From Pyrus communis (lineage: Eukaryota; Streptophyta; Magnoliopsida; Rosales; Rosaceae), in NCBI RefSeq assembly GCF_963583255.1, contig NC_084807.1, positions 19,848,072 through 19,912,071 on the forward strand: a stretch of 64,000 nt of DNA. Reading direction: 5' to 3'. Below the pieces are notes generated by a model. The model saw nothing but the letters and a program-made list of their open reading frames with translations. It made no database searches and had not been told where the DNA came from. Made by a program: the position numbers and the translations under genes. Below are positions 11,931 to 23,341 of this stretch, in pieces (positions within the stretch are counted from its first letter, which is position 1; every line of letters begins with the position of its first letter).

Positions 11931-12818
11931 GGGCCCGTTTGTTTGGCTTCAATAAACTTCCTTGGACTAGACTGGACTGTAATCCGGTGTTTGTTTCACG
12001 CGAGGACTGTGTTTAATGAAACTCGCCTCAATTGAGTCCGACTAACAGCTTCACTACAGGGTCTTAGCGAGACCCCCCCCCCAAAATTGGGCGGACTCCT
12101 AAGACCACTCTATTCCGCTTCACTCCTACCCGCTTCGTCCTCCCATCTACCTCTTCCTCGCATCCCACAACCCATTTCAAACCCAGATCCTGCAAAATCC
12201 AAAACAAAAAAGCAACAAAATTTCCCAAGGTTCCCTTTACAGAACCAGATCCAACTCCCAAAATTCGAACCCACATAACCCAGAAAACCAAAAAAAAATT
12301 GCAGTGGGATGAGCTTGAAAATTTCACCCAGAAAACCCAAACTAGATCCAACGCTCATCCTCTACCTTCGAGCCAGTCACACATGCCACTCACCTCCTTC
12401 AATCTCTTTCTTGCTATGTGTTTTGATTTTAAGATTTGCAACCGATTTTGTGAGAGGAAGTGAAGAGGCAGGAGGCGGAGAGGAATGAAGAAGCATAGAG
12501 GATTTACTTTGGAAATATCGGTCTGTTCTTCAAAAAATAAAGGCTGTTCTTCTAAAATAAAAGTAAAGGCAGCAAATGAAACATCAATTGGGTTTTTAAA
12601 AGTTAAATAACTACAAATAATATTTTAATATTTGTTATTTTGTTGTTTTTAAACGCAAAAGTAAATAAATAAAAAATAATAATAATTAGTCTGTAGTTTA
12701 GTCCGATATTGCATCAAATGCTTTATTAAGTTAGTCCAGCTTAGTCTAGTATAAGCCAGTCCAGCTTAGTCCCTGAAGCTAGTCTAGTCCGAGATAGTCC
12801 GGTGCAACAAACGCACCC
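11931..12818. mobile_element. PIF/Harbinger-like (Tourist-type) non-autonomous element, nested
   Basis: It starts GGGCCCGTTTGTTTGG and, on the minus strand, its other end starts GGGTGCGTTTGTTGCAC. The trinucleotide TTA flanks it (11928-11930 and 12819-12821), the usual Harbinger target. Near both ends are many words of the type AGTCCAGCTTAGTC/GACTAGACTGGACT, typical subterminal repeats. It is 888 bp and non-coding. Confidence 0.8.
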
Positions 12819-13206
12819 TTAGGGTTCTTGTGGACATGATGTATAGATAGATATATAGATATACCTTCAGCTGAAAAATTAAACTAATTAGTTCTTCAAA
12901 TTATTAACGTTCAATAAGCCAATAACATATAGAACATTTTCTTATGTACCCAAATTCAAGCTAGTTAGCTATGAGGGGATATTTTTTTTTTTTCTTCTGT
13001 TAAGTCCAATTCAATTTGGGATTTTATTTTATAAATGGGTGTAAAGATAACTTCACATTTTGAATTGGGTTTGAGAGGGTAGTTTAGGTGATAAACTTGG
13101 GTTTAAAGATATATTAATTCTTTGATTAAAAATAATATGAGTGCAGAGAATAAATTGGGTGTAGAAAGAGATTACATGGGTTCAAATAAAATTTCCCTTA
13201 ATTTTA

Positions 13207-14082
13207 TTAACGTGTTTATTTTTTTATTAGTAATACATCATTTGATTAGCAAATTTAATTTAAAATTTTAGTCTATCTTGTATTATCCATCATTTAATAT
13301 GTAATATGTAGAGTGCGCGTAAGCTACTCAGAACGTATGATGTATCCATGGTTAGTGTTATGGCCTATAATCCCGCCAACTTATTCTTATCTTTTGGCTT
13401 TTGCCCCTTTAGATCACATGTGTCACACCACTTGATTATGCGTGTACGTGTGTGGGCATCATTGGACATTGGACATTGGCCATTGGACTTGCATGTATTT
13501 TTATGATGAGCCGCTCAGTGTAAAAGGAAATATGTTTTTTTTTGGTGTATGAAGAAATAATGGTCAATCTTACTTTGGTCCAATGTCAATAGATTAAATT
13601 GAAAGAAAATTTTCATCTTGGAAAAATTGCCTCAAAATAATTGCTTAATTGGTTTGGCATTAAATTCGGTTGTACTGTTGCTCAACCATGCCAAGGTTTG
13701 GTAACTTAAAACTAAGTTGGGTAATGGAGTTGCATATCATGTTCAGCTTGAATTTTTGTTTAAGTTCATCTTACATCCACATCAAACCTACTGCTCGATC
13801 TTAAAGTAAAAATTAACATCGGTCTCGATAATAACAAAGTCAAGTAGGTTTGTCGGGTCAAATCAGGGTTATTTGCATTTGAAGTTAGTTTGTTTAAGTT
13901 ATTACATTGCTTCAAGTCAATAATGATTGAACCTTGCTAACTTCCTATTAGATTTTGAGAGTCTACCCAGTACCCCGGACTTCATAAACAAACTAAGCTT
14001 TCATACCATGTATCTTTCAAAGCTAGGTTAAATCCAAGAGCATAAGATAAGAAATAGGACCTAATTAACATCGTGTACATAT

Positions 14083-14087
<5 letters not shown>
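13207..14087. other. intergenic DNA, no gene seen
   Basis: AT-rich. Nothing beyond short chance frames and a repeated GGACATTGGACATTGGCCATTGG motif near 13463. Confidence 0.5.

Positions 14088-14149
<62 letters not shown>
14088..14149. repeat. compound (AC)n-(AT)n microsatellite
   Basis: About 23 AC units followed by about 7 AT units. Likely polymorphic in length. Confidence 0.95.
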
Positions 14150-14155
14150 AATAAA

Positions 14156-14276
14156 GGGAATTGATATTAACACTTCAAAAATTTAATTTGGCACATCCGA
14201 ACTTTCTATAATTAGAAAGAAAAATACACTTATAAGGAGTGTAGAATGAGATTTTTAAAGTGCTAATAATAATTTT
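14156..14276. mobile_element. palindromic MITE, copy 1
   Basis: This ~120-bp stretch folds back on itself: GGGAATTGATATTAACACTTC at the left pairs with AAAGTGCTAATAATAATT at the right. It matches 55081-55201 over its whole length, including the middle motif CTTTCTATAATTAGAAAG. No clear target duplication remains. Confidence 0.75.
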
Positions 14277-14581
14277 TTCAACCAAAAAACACAAAAGTTA
14301 ACTTGAGAGAATACAACAATACTTCAAGACAAAACCTCATTCAACAAGGGGAAAGAGTTAAACATACAATTTTCCCACAAGTCGGCATGCAATTATACTT
14401 ACCAGTACTACAATTTTCTCACAAGTCGGCATGCAATTATTCTTACCAGTACTACCTCCGTCAACCGTGTTTTCTTTACAACTTTTATTTTCCTCCTCTC
14501 TGATGACGATACAAAGATGGAAAGCTTACGTTTCTCTTTATATGATTCCATTCCCTTTTGACTTCTTAAAAGCAGGGCAAG

Positions 14582-14583
<2 letters not shown>
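14277..14583. other. intergenic DNA with a short direct repeat, no gene seen
   Basis: CACAAGTCGGCATGCAATTA occurs twice, at about 14378 and 14420, as a local tandem duplication of about 42 bp. Nothing else was recognised. Confidence 0.6.

Positions 14584-14640
<57 letters not shown>
14584..14640. repeat. (CT)n microsatellite
   Basis: About 28 CT units, interrupted at no visible point. It lies downstream of the NAC gene. Confidence 0.95.
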
Positions 14641-14644
<4 letters not shown>

Positions 14645-15036
14645 GGCGAGCTAGCTAGTAAGTTGTGATCATGTACATGGACTCTTGAGTTATAGTGATG
14701 AGAGGATTGATTGGTTGAGCCATGGGGCTCGATATCCACAAACAAACCAACAAGCCACGTGACACAAAGATTAATTGATGATCAAGATGATTATATGGTC
14801 CATCACCAACTTGAATATCATCTTAGGAGATTTTTTTAGAATTATTATTGCATTCGGAAAAGATAATAATCAGTACTAAGACTAGCTGTAGTACTCCACT
14901 CACAGTCACCACCCATTGCCATATATATATATATGATTCTAGACATGAACAGTGAAAAACTAATAGTAGACATTGTAATTAAGTGAAGATAATGGTACTT
15001 TGACAGTGCCACCCCATTTAAAAGTCCAGAACAAAC

Positions 15037-15042
15037 TTTATT
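15037..15042 (-). terminator. possible poly(A) signal of the NAC gene
   Basis: AATAAA on the minus strand, about 110 bp beyond the stop codon of the NAC gene. Position fits a plant near-upstream element. The cleavage site is not known. Confidence 0.4.
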
Positions 15043-15152
15043 TATCTAACATACATATGTTTATACTACTGTGCTTGCAGTTATATATTTCTCTGACTTG
15101 GACGGAGTAAATAACATTCTTATATGAAATTACATGATATTGGGTTGGTCCG

Positions 15153-16838
15153 TTATATAGGACCGTTCGACACGAGGCACAGCGTGTCGGAGGATGACAA
15201 CGATGCTGATTGTCGATCGAAATTCCACAGGTCGATTTCGCTGTTGTTGTAATGGTGAGTGGCATGGTAGGATTTGTTGGATGAAGACAATGATCCTCGT
15301 AGGGTATTTGGTAATTGGAGTTCATGATCATGATTGTTGTCATAAACAATAGTGTCGTGGGGGTCAGTGCTGAAACAAGCTAATTGACTAGAGGCTTCGG
15401 TTTGTCCATTGAGCTGTGAAGCTACAAGGTGGTCTAGCGCTGCCCAGCTGGTGAGTCCTGAGTCCATGTGGTGTGCATCATAATCTATGTTTTGATGATT
15501 ATCAGTGAAGGGACTCACCTGGTTATTATTCTTCTCTGTGACCATCATCTCCTCATGAATGTTTGGTTGGTAACAATCCTGGCTGCTTGTGGAGTTTGGG
15601 CTTTCTAGGGTTGGACGTTTCGAGAACCTCTCATGGAAGCCATTGTGATTGCTAGTATTACTAATGCCAGTGTTGATTGGTTGGAGGTTAAATCTTGTGC
15701 TAATATTGTTAATGTAGGCTTCATTCTCTTCTTCCTTGCATGTCCTTTCCATGTGTTGAAGTATTTGCTCCAAAGCTCCGTCGGGACACGAATCAAACAG
15801 TGATTGGCCACTTCTTGTTTCTGTTATGATGGATGAAGTAGTACTACTCAAGATTGGGCTGCTAAAACTTTTGTGGAGGTTTTTCTTCTTGAAGATTCGG
15901 CAAACCACCCATCCCTCATCTTGTGCCGCCTCTCCCATAACTGTAGACACCTGATATGAATTAAACATATATACATAAGCATCTTTTATTGTCTGATAGA
16001 TATTATATTGCCAGTTTTTGAACCACAGATTCCATCACTTGTAGTGGTCTAGAAAAATTTCTTAGATATAGAACGTAATTAAGAAAAAAAAGGATTTTTG
16101 CACATCATGTTTTCTCTTTTGCACATTCCTGTTTAAAACTGTTCCTTGATGCTCCTTTGTTTTACTCGATCAAAAGGTCAAAAATAGATAGGACTGTCCA
16201 TGGAGAGAAAAATGGGTATGTGAAAAATCATTTGCCATTAAGAATGATGTTATATTATAGGGTACTCAAAATGGCTTACATTAGTGATATTGCAATTGCT
16301 AGTATTATTGTCGTCGAGTCTATATTCATGCATGATCCAATCAGACTTTTGGCCATGGGGAGCGCGGCCTTTGTAGAACACCAGAGTCTTCCGCATACCG
16401 ATACGCCTGCAGTTGCTGCATATCACTTTATCACGGCCGGTTGCCTTCCAGAATCCGGCAACAGTTGCACGATTTGTTCGTGTTCCAGTCGGGTACTTCT
16501 TGTCCTTATGGCTGAAGAAGTACCAATCATTCTGTGGTGTAGTTCCTATCTTACATTTCTCTGCAAAAATTCAATTACTCGGATGAAAACTTCGGTTCAC
16601 ACGAATACCTAGTTTGTTCCAGATATGCGCTTTAAATATGTATGTACCTACCTTGTATATCCCATGGCTCAAGCTTATTGAGATCGACATCACGAATGAC
16701 ATCGAGATCAATCCTCTGATTTGAAACCTTCTTCTTCAAGTAGTACTGCAAGAGTTCCTCTTCGGTTGGATGAAATCTGAATCCAGGAGGGACTTGAGAT
16801 TGCCCATTTACAGATATACTCATGTTTTCAGGCGCCAT
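15153..16838 (-). CDS. NST1: NST1-like NAC transcription factor (secondary cell wall regulator), three exons, 421 aa
   Basis: Exons on the minus strand: 16652-16838, 16280-16560 and 15153-15950. Introns of 91 bp (phase 1) and 329 bp (phase 0) have GT...AG ends. Joined, they give 421 aa with no break. The NAC domain runs through all exons: [13 protein letters not shown] (residues 17-29), [11 protein letters not shown], the DNA-binding strand [31 protein letters not shown] and [12 protein letters not shown]. The start [12 protein letters not shown] follows an in-frame TAA six codons upstream. The N-terminal [15 protein letters not shown] and the C-terminal [16 protein letters not shown] motif are those I associate with the NST/SND1 group. 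Those proteins switch on cellulose, xylan and lignin genes in fibre cells (established for Arabidopsis). The C-terminal half is Ser/Asn-rich, as expected for an activation domain. NST2 or NST3 co-orthology cannot be excluded. Confidence 0.95.
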
Positions 16839-17002
16839 TTTGATTAACAAGTATTAAACGTTTCTCTGAGTTCTTCTGAAGAATCTAAAAGAATATGAGG
16901 TAGTTAAAACAATGAGATGGAGTAGTACAGAAGAAGGACGAGAGAGAGAGAGAGGAGGTAATAGTATAAGTTGGTGCACGCAAAGAATTATGTGGGGAAG
17001 GA

Positions 17003-17014
17003 CTATATATATAC
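17003..17014 (-). promoter_or_regulatory. putative TATA box of the NAC gene
   Basis: GTATATATATAG on the minus strand, about 165 bp upstream of the start codon. This spacing leaves a 5' UTR of roughly 130 bases. No other TATA-like element is as well placed. Confidence 0.5.
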
Positions 17015-17275
17015 GTTGTTGGACGAGGAGGGGGAGTATACACATGAAAAAAAATTCAAGCTTCTGTTTTCATTATGTTGTGAGAAGAGCCACCTACCTT
17101 ACATTACATAAAAGTGGAAGGACGTGGGGTCCATGGATTTGGGTATCGACAAGGGGCCCACAGATTGGACAGTGTGGGAAACTAGCTAGTACTGGAAGGC
17201 GCAAGCTCACATCCACAACTGAGACCCTGGACCTTAAAATCTCCTCAAAAACCACCTCTTAAAACAACCATGGAC

Positions 17276-17279
<4 letters not shown>

Positions 17280-17313
<34 letters not shown>
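17280..17313. repeat. (CT)n microsatellite upstream of the NAC gene
   Basis: About 17 CT units, reading as GA repeats in the direction of the NAC gene, about 440 bp upstream of its start. GA-rich tracts can bind BBR/BPC factors in plants; a role here is speculation. Confidence 0.9.
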
Positions 17314-17315
<2 letters not shown>

Positions 17316-17674
17316 GCAACCACCGCGACAGAAAAACAGATAATGGGGTATGTACATAGGGATTTCTCATTCACGGCCCGTTTGATGAGAAAGATAAAAA
17401 TGTGACATGAAGAAACTACATAAGCCGAGCTTCTAGAGAAAGCCCCTTCATTTCTAAATCTCATATATTGTATGAATTCACGAGGCAAACCCTTAGCTCA
17501 AAGCTACTGTGCATGGCTGCTCTTGAGTAAGGGTGGGAAGTGCGACCGTGACCCGTATTAAAAGGGGTTCAAAGTTGTTATTGTTATTAAATATATATAC
17601 ACGAAGGGGTGAAAAATAAATTGGTTGCAAACTCATTATTTTTGAGATTCGAATAAAAAATCCTCACTTATAAG

Positions 17675-18607
17675 TAGGCCTCGCAAACGGGTCATGTTTG
17701 CCGTGTTTCGTGTAACATCTGTTATTTTAACGGATCGTGTTGTGTCATACCCGTTCTCTTAACGGATCCTTAACAGGTCGGGTTACTTTACCCAACATGT
17801 AAAATGACCCGACCCGTTACGAAAATATTTTTTTTCTTAAATTTGCACATACCACATTGCCACATAAATATTACTTCAAAACATAAAAACACATTTGTTG
17901 TTAAATGCTACATCTACACTTCAAAATAAAAGCGTAATAAAAAAGCACTAATACACTAGTAGTCTACTACAAAATATCAAATGTGTATGGATATGCAAAA
18001 TGAAGGAGTTTTTCTTTTCAAAGTTATGAAGCTTTTCTCAGAAGTACAAACCTTGCTAATGAAATTCAAAGCTTGCATGTTATTCCTTTTTACAAAAACC
18101 TTCAATTTTCATTGATCATCATGGGAAAATTGTATTGGAACTTTGGTTTGATCTATTGTCTTCAAGAGTTATGTTGATATTGTTTTCTGTAAGGTTTTCC
18201 ACATCAGAACTCTTCTCCGCATAAACTAAGTATAGAAAAACCAAACATTATAAATCATTCAAATTATGAGAAGTTTACCATAATAATTATGAAAAGAAAT
18301 AAAACAATAGTACAATACCATATAAAAATATATTACCTGATTTTCCAAATTTTCTAAATTTAATTTAATATATATATATATATATTATAGAAATTTTAAG
18401 AAGTATAAAATTATTAAATTAATGTTTTGCTAATCGTGTATCATGTTACCTACATGCATGTATACCCGAGCCAACAAGTTATCTTAACAGGTGCTTATCG
18501 GGTTACCCAATAATGACCCAATTAGTTATTGTATTGACCCGATAACCTGTTAATTTTGTATCGTTTCGTGTCGAGTTAACGGATCGTGTCAGAATTTGCC
18601 AAGCCTA
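17675..18607. mobile_element. hAT-like non-autonomous transposon, 933 bp
   Basis: The left end TAGGCCTCGCAAACGGG and the right end, TAGGCTTGGCAAATTC on the minus strand, form a short imperfect inverted repeat. Many GGGTT/AACCCG and AACGGATCGTGT words lie beneath both ends. Left flank cttataag and right flank cttaag fit an 8-bp duplication whose right copy lost two bases. A related sequence without the element exists at 54241-54303. No transposase is seen. Confidence 0.72.
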
Positions 18608-18834
18608 CTTAAGTAAAGAGAATACTGCCAAATTATAGTATTAAGTGCCAAACTAATTATATATTAATATAACAATTAATAAAGAAAACAAAAAATTAAC
18701 TATACTATGCGCCCGTCTCTTTCCCAAACCTAGTGTGCATATAACATAACTTTTTTTTTTTTTATTGAATTCCAGTCTTTCCTTTTCAATCTTGCTTCAA
18801 ATATCTCTGATGTTCTTACCTCTAATTTTAGCTA

Positions 18835-18982
18835 GGGATATGATATCCACACACCCCTTTTTACTTCTTCCACACCTTTTTAGTTTTCGGCCGTCGGATC
18901 GGATGAATTGAAGAAGATCAACGGATATAAATTAACAAAAGGTGTGTGAGAAGTAAAAAGGGGTGTGTGGATAGCACACCCC
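18835..18982. mobile_element. fold-back MITE, 148 bp, 9-bp target duplication
   Basis: The left arm ATCCACACACCCCTTTTTAC pairs with GTAAAAAGGGGTGTGTGGAT at the right, an almost perfect stem. The 9-bp word ttttagcta flanks it (18826-18834 and 18983-18991). The 9-bp duplication suggests a Mutator-like source. Confidence 0.82.
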
Positions 18983-18991
18983 TTTTAGCTA

Positions 18992-19970
18992 TTGCGAAAA
19001 ATAAGAAACTAAGAAAGAAGTACTTCGATTAAAGTTTTTGAAAAATTACTTGCGTCAACTATGCCATGTGCTATAACTTAGGTTGTTATTTGTTTGTTAG
19101 CTGGCTTCTAATTAGTTGGTTAAATCAGTGAGCATGTGCTATAATTATGTAATGTTATTTATTGCCTCTATCCATGTTAGAGAATAGAAGTGTTGAGTCT
19201 CTTTATTTACGAACAATTAGTTTTGAGTTGGATGATCATTTTAACAGTATATCATTATAGACTATCGACGTGTCTAAGCACAACCCACTTGTTTGTTTCT
19301 CCATTTACTCAATCATGATAGCACAGGTATGAGAGCCTTGAGAGTTGAGATATACAGTAACAGCTCATACTTAAACTAGTTAAACTGTTACTTCAATTTG
19401 AGCTTGAATATCAAATTTTCAAGCTAGATTCATAGTTCAAGCTCTCAACTAAATATAATTAAGTAGAGATCAAGTACGAACTAACCAACTACAGAAACAT
19501 TTCATTTGTATTTTACTGTTAGGAGGTAATGCATTAATGAGACTTAAAGAACATCGGTAGAGCGATTGGTGGGATCGCTGTACGTTCACGATTTACCCAT
19601 GGGACTTTTAAGATCTTCGAAGATAATGCAATCATCAAACAAATGACCGAATAAAACATGTTGGTATATTTAATCGTAAGGACAATATTCTGTACGTATC
19701 AGTCATATGTAGTTAATTTCTGCACCTGCTCTATTTCTTTATTTCCAGTTTTTCGTATTAACATACACCTGCTCTGTTTGTTTTTTTCCAGTTTTTCTTG
19801 TTTGTAATGCATGTACGTACTCTCTTTCGGCCACTATTGATATATTCCTCCCATATTATTTGAGCTTACAGGTACACATGCATGATAATTAATCAAAACA
19901 TCCACTCTGGTATATATACTTACATATTAATATATTATCTAATAACAAATGTGCTAAGTTATTGCTAATA
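18992..19970. other. intergenic DNA, no gene seen
   Basis: AT-rich. There is a small local duplication near 19720 and 19768 (CACCTGCTCT...TCCAGTTTTTC). No coding or RNA feature was recognised. Confidence 0.5.
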
Positions 19971-19975
19971 GACAA

Positions 19976-20554
19976 TGTTGAATCCCACATTGGCCGTAGT
20001 AAAAAAATAAGTAATAGTTTAAATATTCTAACCCTACTCTAATTAATACTGAGAGTTTTTGTGATAAAACCTCACACCTGACGGATTGTGTAAGTGGTAA
20101 TTATCAAGTTGAGGACAATATCGGTGTTGTTGGAAGTGGGCCGTATGACCCGTCTCTCTAATAATTCTACATGGTATCAGAGCCAGGGAGCGGACCGGTA
20201 CTGTAATGCCACGTGATGGGTGGGTCCCCTTTGCCCTTCTCGATGATAGTGGGTCCCTTGGCCCCACGTATCGGGTTAGTCCCCTTGGCTCCGTATGGTT
20301 GCTGATGTGTGAATCTCCCACATATAACCTACTAATTAGGTCCCACGTGAGGGGGCTTGTTGAATCCCACATCGCCCGTAGTAAAAAGATAAATAATAGT
20401 TTAAATATTCTAACCCCACTCTAAACTAATACTGAGGTCTTTTGTGATAAAACCCTACACCTGATGGATTGTGCAGGTGGTAATTACCAAGTTGGGGACA
20501 ATATCGATGTTGTTAGAAGTAGGCTTTATGGCTCGTCTCTTTGATAATTCTACT
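19976..20554 (+). mobile_element. second TRIM retrotransposon, complete, not Cassandra
   Basis: LTRs 19976-20171 and 20358-20554 start TGTTGAATCCCACAT. The 5' one ends ...ATTCTACA; the last base of the 3' one is changed. A tRNA-Met primer binding site TGGTATCAGAGCC (20172-20184) follows the first LTR and a purine tract GTGAGGGGGCT (20347-20357) precedes the second. Flanks gacaa (19971-19975) and aacaa (20555-20559) fit a 5-bp target duplication with one change. The 186-bp interior is non-coding. No 5S-like boxes are seen. I cannot name the family. Confidence 0.88.
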
Positions 20555-20559
20555 AACAA

Positions 20560-20888
20560 TTCCAAATATATTATAGATGTACATGTACATGAAAACATGC
20601 CATCCTTGCTATGCAGATATGAGTCTAAATATATAAATGGGTGTCATATGTCCCAAGATGACAACCAATAAAGTTGGAAAGCAAACGTTGGTTGCGATAA
20701 AATTGCTCATATATCTTAAAAGTTTTACTACTTATGAATTGAATTTACACGAGTTCATATTGTTTCACATAATTGGATTTACAAAGTAGTCATGGATTTA
20801 TTCGAACTGATATGATTTAGTACCCGAGTTCGCTTTTGCTCACCCTTGAACCCAAAATAACCGTTATTCTCCTCTAGAGATCTGCCAC
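20560..20888. other. intergenic DNA, no gene seen
   Basis: AT-rich with no recognisable feature. Confidence 0.5.
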
Positions 20889-21495
20889 ATGTTTATCTGC
20901 ATATTCTACCCTAATTCAAGTAACGAATATATGAATGTATAAGTGAGATATGAAACCAAACTAAAAGGTAAAAAAAACATAATATACCTACAAGCAAGAT
21001 ACATTAATCTGTGACATGTTGATTATAAAAAAGAATCTGTCATATAGGTAGATAAATACAATTAACCCGTGATATAGGTTGATTATCAAAATCGAAAATA
21101 AAATCTATAAATGCGGTTTAATGCAGGAGGAAGAACATGAAATAACAAAATAAATAAATAAAAAGAAAAAATCAAAGAGATATTAGGAAGAAATTTGATT
21201 TTTATAATAAATCTTATCATTGAAGAGATAATTATTGATAATAAAATAATTAAATTTAAGCAATTGGACTTATTTTTATAAACTGGACGATTCCTATTAT
21301 TGGCTAAAAAATTGGACTTATATCAAGTTTCCCCTTCTTTTATATAATCAAAATGTCATAGATTAATGTGTCTTGCTTGTAGGTATGTTATGTTCTTTTC
21401 TATTTTTTAGTTAGGTTTAATATCTCACTTATAGGTATAATATAGATTCATATATTTGTTACTTGAGTTAGGGTAGAATGTGCATATAGATTTAC
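20889..21495. mobile_element. fold-back element with ~130-bp inverted arms
   Basis: 20897-21015 and 21365-21485 are imperfect inverted copies. Shared words include CATTCTACCCTAA/CATATTCTACCCTAA, CAAGTAAC, TATAAGTGAGATAT and CCTACAAGCAAGA. The spacer of about 350 bp is AT-rich. No clear target duplication or superfamily end could be fixed, so the limits are approximate. Confidence 0.65.
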
Positions 21496-22107
21496 ATTAG
21501 TATGTTAGTTTTTTTGTTATAAGATATTAATTAGATTTTTTGGCGTTGGAAAATATATAATATTGGACGATTTTAATTGATTTTAATATTTAAAAAAATA
21601 TAAAATGAGTATAAAAGAAATAAAAAATATATATTAATTAACTAGCATCACTTCTAAAAACACTCTATGTTTTTCGGACCTGGATCTAAAAGTGCTGTTC
21701 AGTTTTTTATTTTTTTATTTTTTTGTTTCCTTTCTGTTGGTGTAGCAGTTTGGGTTGATGCAATGGCATCAATTTCTCTTCCTTTAAATTTTTGGACTCA
21801 CAAGTTTCCTCTTTTAATTTTTTTTTCTCTACTTTTTAGTTCTTAATTTTCTTCCTGCTGAAGGAGATTTTTCACCCAATAATTCTTTAAACCCTAAATC
21901 CCTAAATGTTCACTACAATTTTAAAACATTATTCAATCACCCGTCCGTATAGCATGATAGTTATCAGTAAATAGTTTTCAATCCTACATTTTAATTGTTA
22001 TGCTAATTGTACAATCAAATCAGATACTGATGGATATTTCCCATCGTCTTTCTCTTTCTATCACCTCTGTCACACGTACATGCTCTTCTCCATTAAAAGC
22101 CTAATGG
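21496..22107. other. intergenic DNA, no gene seen
   Basis: AT-rich, ending at the insertion site of the large nested element. No feature recognised. Confidence 0.5.
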
Positions 22108-22112
22108 AGCTT

Positions 22113-23257
22113 TGTTTGGGCCTAAAATATTATTTTGGGCTGAGTTTAGAGTCATTCTCGGCTTAATAGCATTCATCTAGAATTTTGTTATGGGCCATCT
22201 AGTCAAAGTCGGCCGAATCCTATTATGAAGAGGTTTCGTTTGGATAAGGGTGAGTTTGTCGAATCCCAGTGTAACAAGGAGTCTTGAGGCTAAGGTTGCT
22301 GAGAATTAGGGGATGAATCTGATTTGTTAAAGAGCTTAGTTAAGTCCTATAGAGATTAGGATTGGCCGAAACCTGATTGGATTGGGTTGAGAAGTTCTAA
22401 TCCTAGTCCATTTCTAGTTCGGCCATGAGGGGATTTCCTATTATAACTAGAGAAGGAAGTGCATTATTCAAACCCCCTCCAATTCAACACACAAATTGCC
22501 CTGCGCAAAGCTTCTCGACAACCTTTGAGATTTTATCCTCTCCCCTTTCTTCTCGCCAACACATCTTTAGTTTGGATAAATAACACTGTGAAGGCAATCG
22601 GCGACATCTTCAGTTTGGATAAACAGTACTGGAGCCATAGAATCAACCAATCAAGGAGCACCTTCAGTTTGGATAAACAGCACTGATTTGAGACTAACTA
22701 GTTATTTATCCAAGTCTCGGTCGACAAGGATTTTCGAGTCCCTGTTGGTAAAGGTCATCTTATCAGCCTTCTCGGCGAAGTGAGGTGTTATAGGTTATTA
22801 GGCTTGGCACATTGAACGCTAAGTTGTTTAATGATTGGATATTTATATGTACACTTTAGAGTTCGGCATTCCGACAGCCCAACCACATTTACCATCAAGA
22901 CATACATCTTTTTCGAGTATTTGTGTCCATATAGTCTGGTGCCAATTCGGCATGCTTATACTCTCATGAATATAATCACCGTGACTGAACCCGGCTCCAA
23001 CGATTTGTGAACAACGTGCTAACTAGCAGCCTTATCTTCAGGCTCTAGAACTCGAAAGTCGAGACGTGTTCCTTCCTCGACCACTGTCACAAGATCAAGA
23101 AGTCAACAACGTGCTCAACACGACATCATCATATTTTACTCCCTTGCCGAGCTTGGCCGTCTAGTTAGCACGCCCCGCACATAACCGAAGGACGTAGTTT
23201 GCTTATTAGTTACTCGGCCTGCACGCCAAGCAGGCTTGGTAGTTTTTAGGGTCAACA
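22113..23257 (+). repeat. 5' LTR of element A
   Basis: 1,145 bp. It contains repeated CTTCAGTTTGGATAAACAG words near 22610 and 22664. It is about 60 bp longer than the 3' LTR and differs from it at dozens of positions. Confidence 0.9.
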
Positions 23258-23279
23258 TTTTTGGCACGCCCAGTGAGAC
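23258..23279 (+). other. primer binding site region of element A
   Basis: TTTTTGGCACGCCCAGTGAG lies directly after the 5' LTR. The TTTGGC.CGCC core resembles primer sites of Tat-type elements. I cannot name the tRNA with certainty. Confidence 0.55.
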
Positions 23280-23341
23280 ATAGTGCTAAAGCTACGAAGT
23301 TTATGACCATTGAGACACGTTCAGTAAAAAAGAAAATAATC

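Larger units (their letters stand above)
11182..13197. mobile_element. non-autonomous Mutator-like DNA transposon, 2,016 bp, with a nested insertion
   Basis: Terminal inverted repeats of about 48 bp start GGGAAATTTTATTTGAACCC at both ends, the right one on the minus strand. A perfect 9-bp target duplication ttaatttta flanks it (11173-11181 and 13198-13206). No transposase is seen. About 890 bp in the middle belong to a younger Harbinger-like insertion, so the original element was about 1.1 kb. Family assignment rests on duplication length and GGG ends, hence inference. Confidence 0.82.

Noticed and set aside
12064..12358. Frames of 82-95 codons in the Harbinger-like element
   Set aside because: Overlapping on both strands with biased composition and no domain; the element is non-coding.
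16839..16850. An upstream start for the NAC protein (four more residues)
   Set aside because: It would need a TTG start; the ATG at 16838 follows an in-frame stop six codons earlier and matches the family start region.
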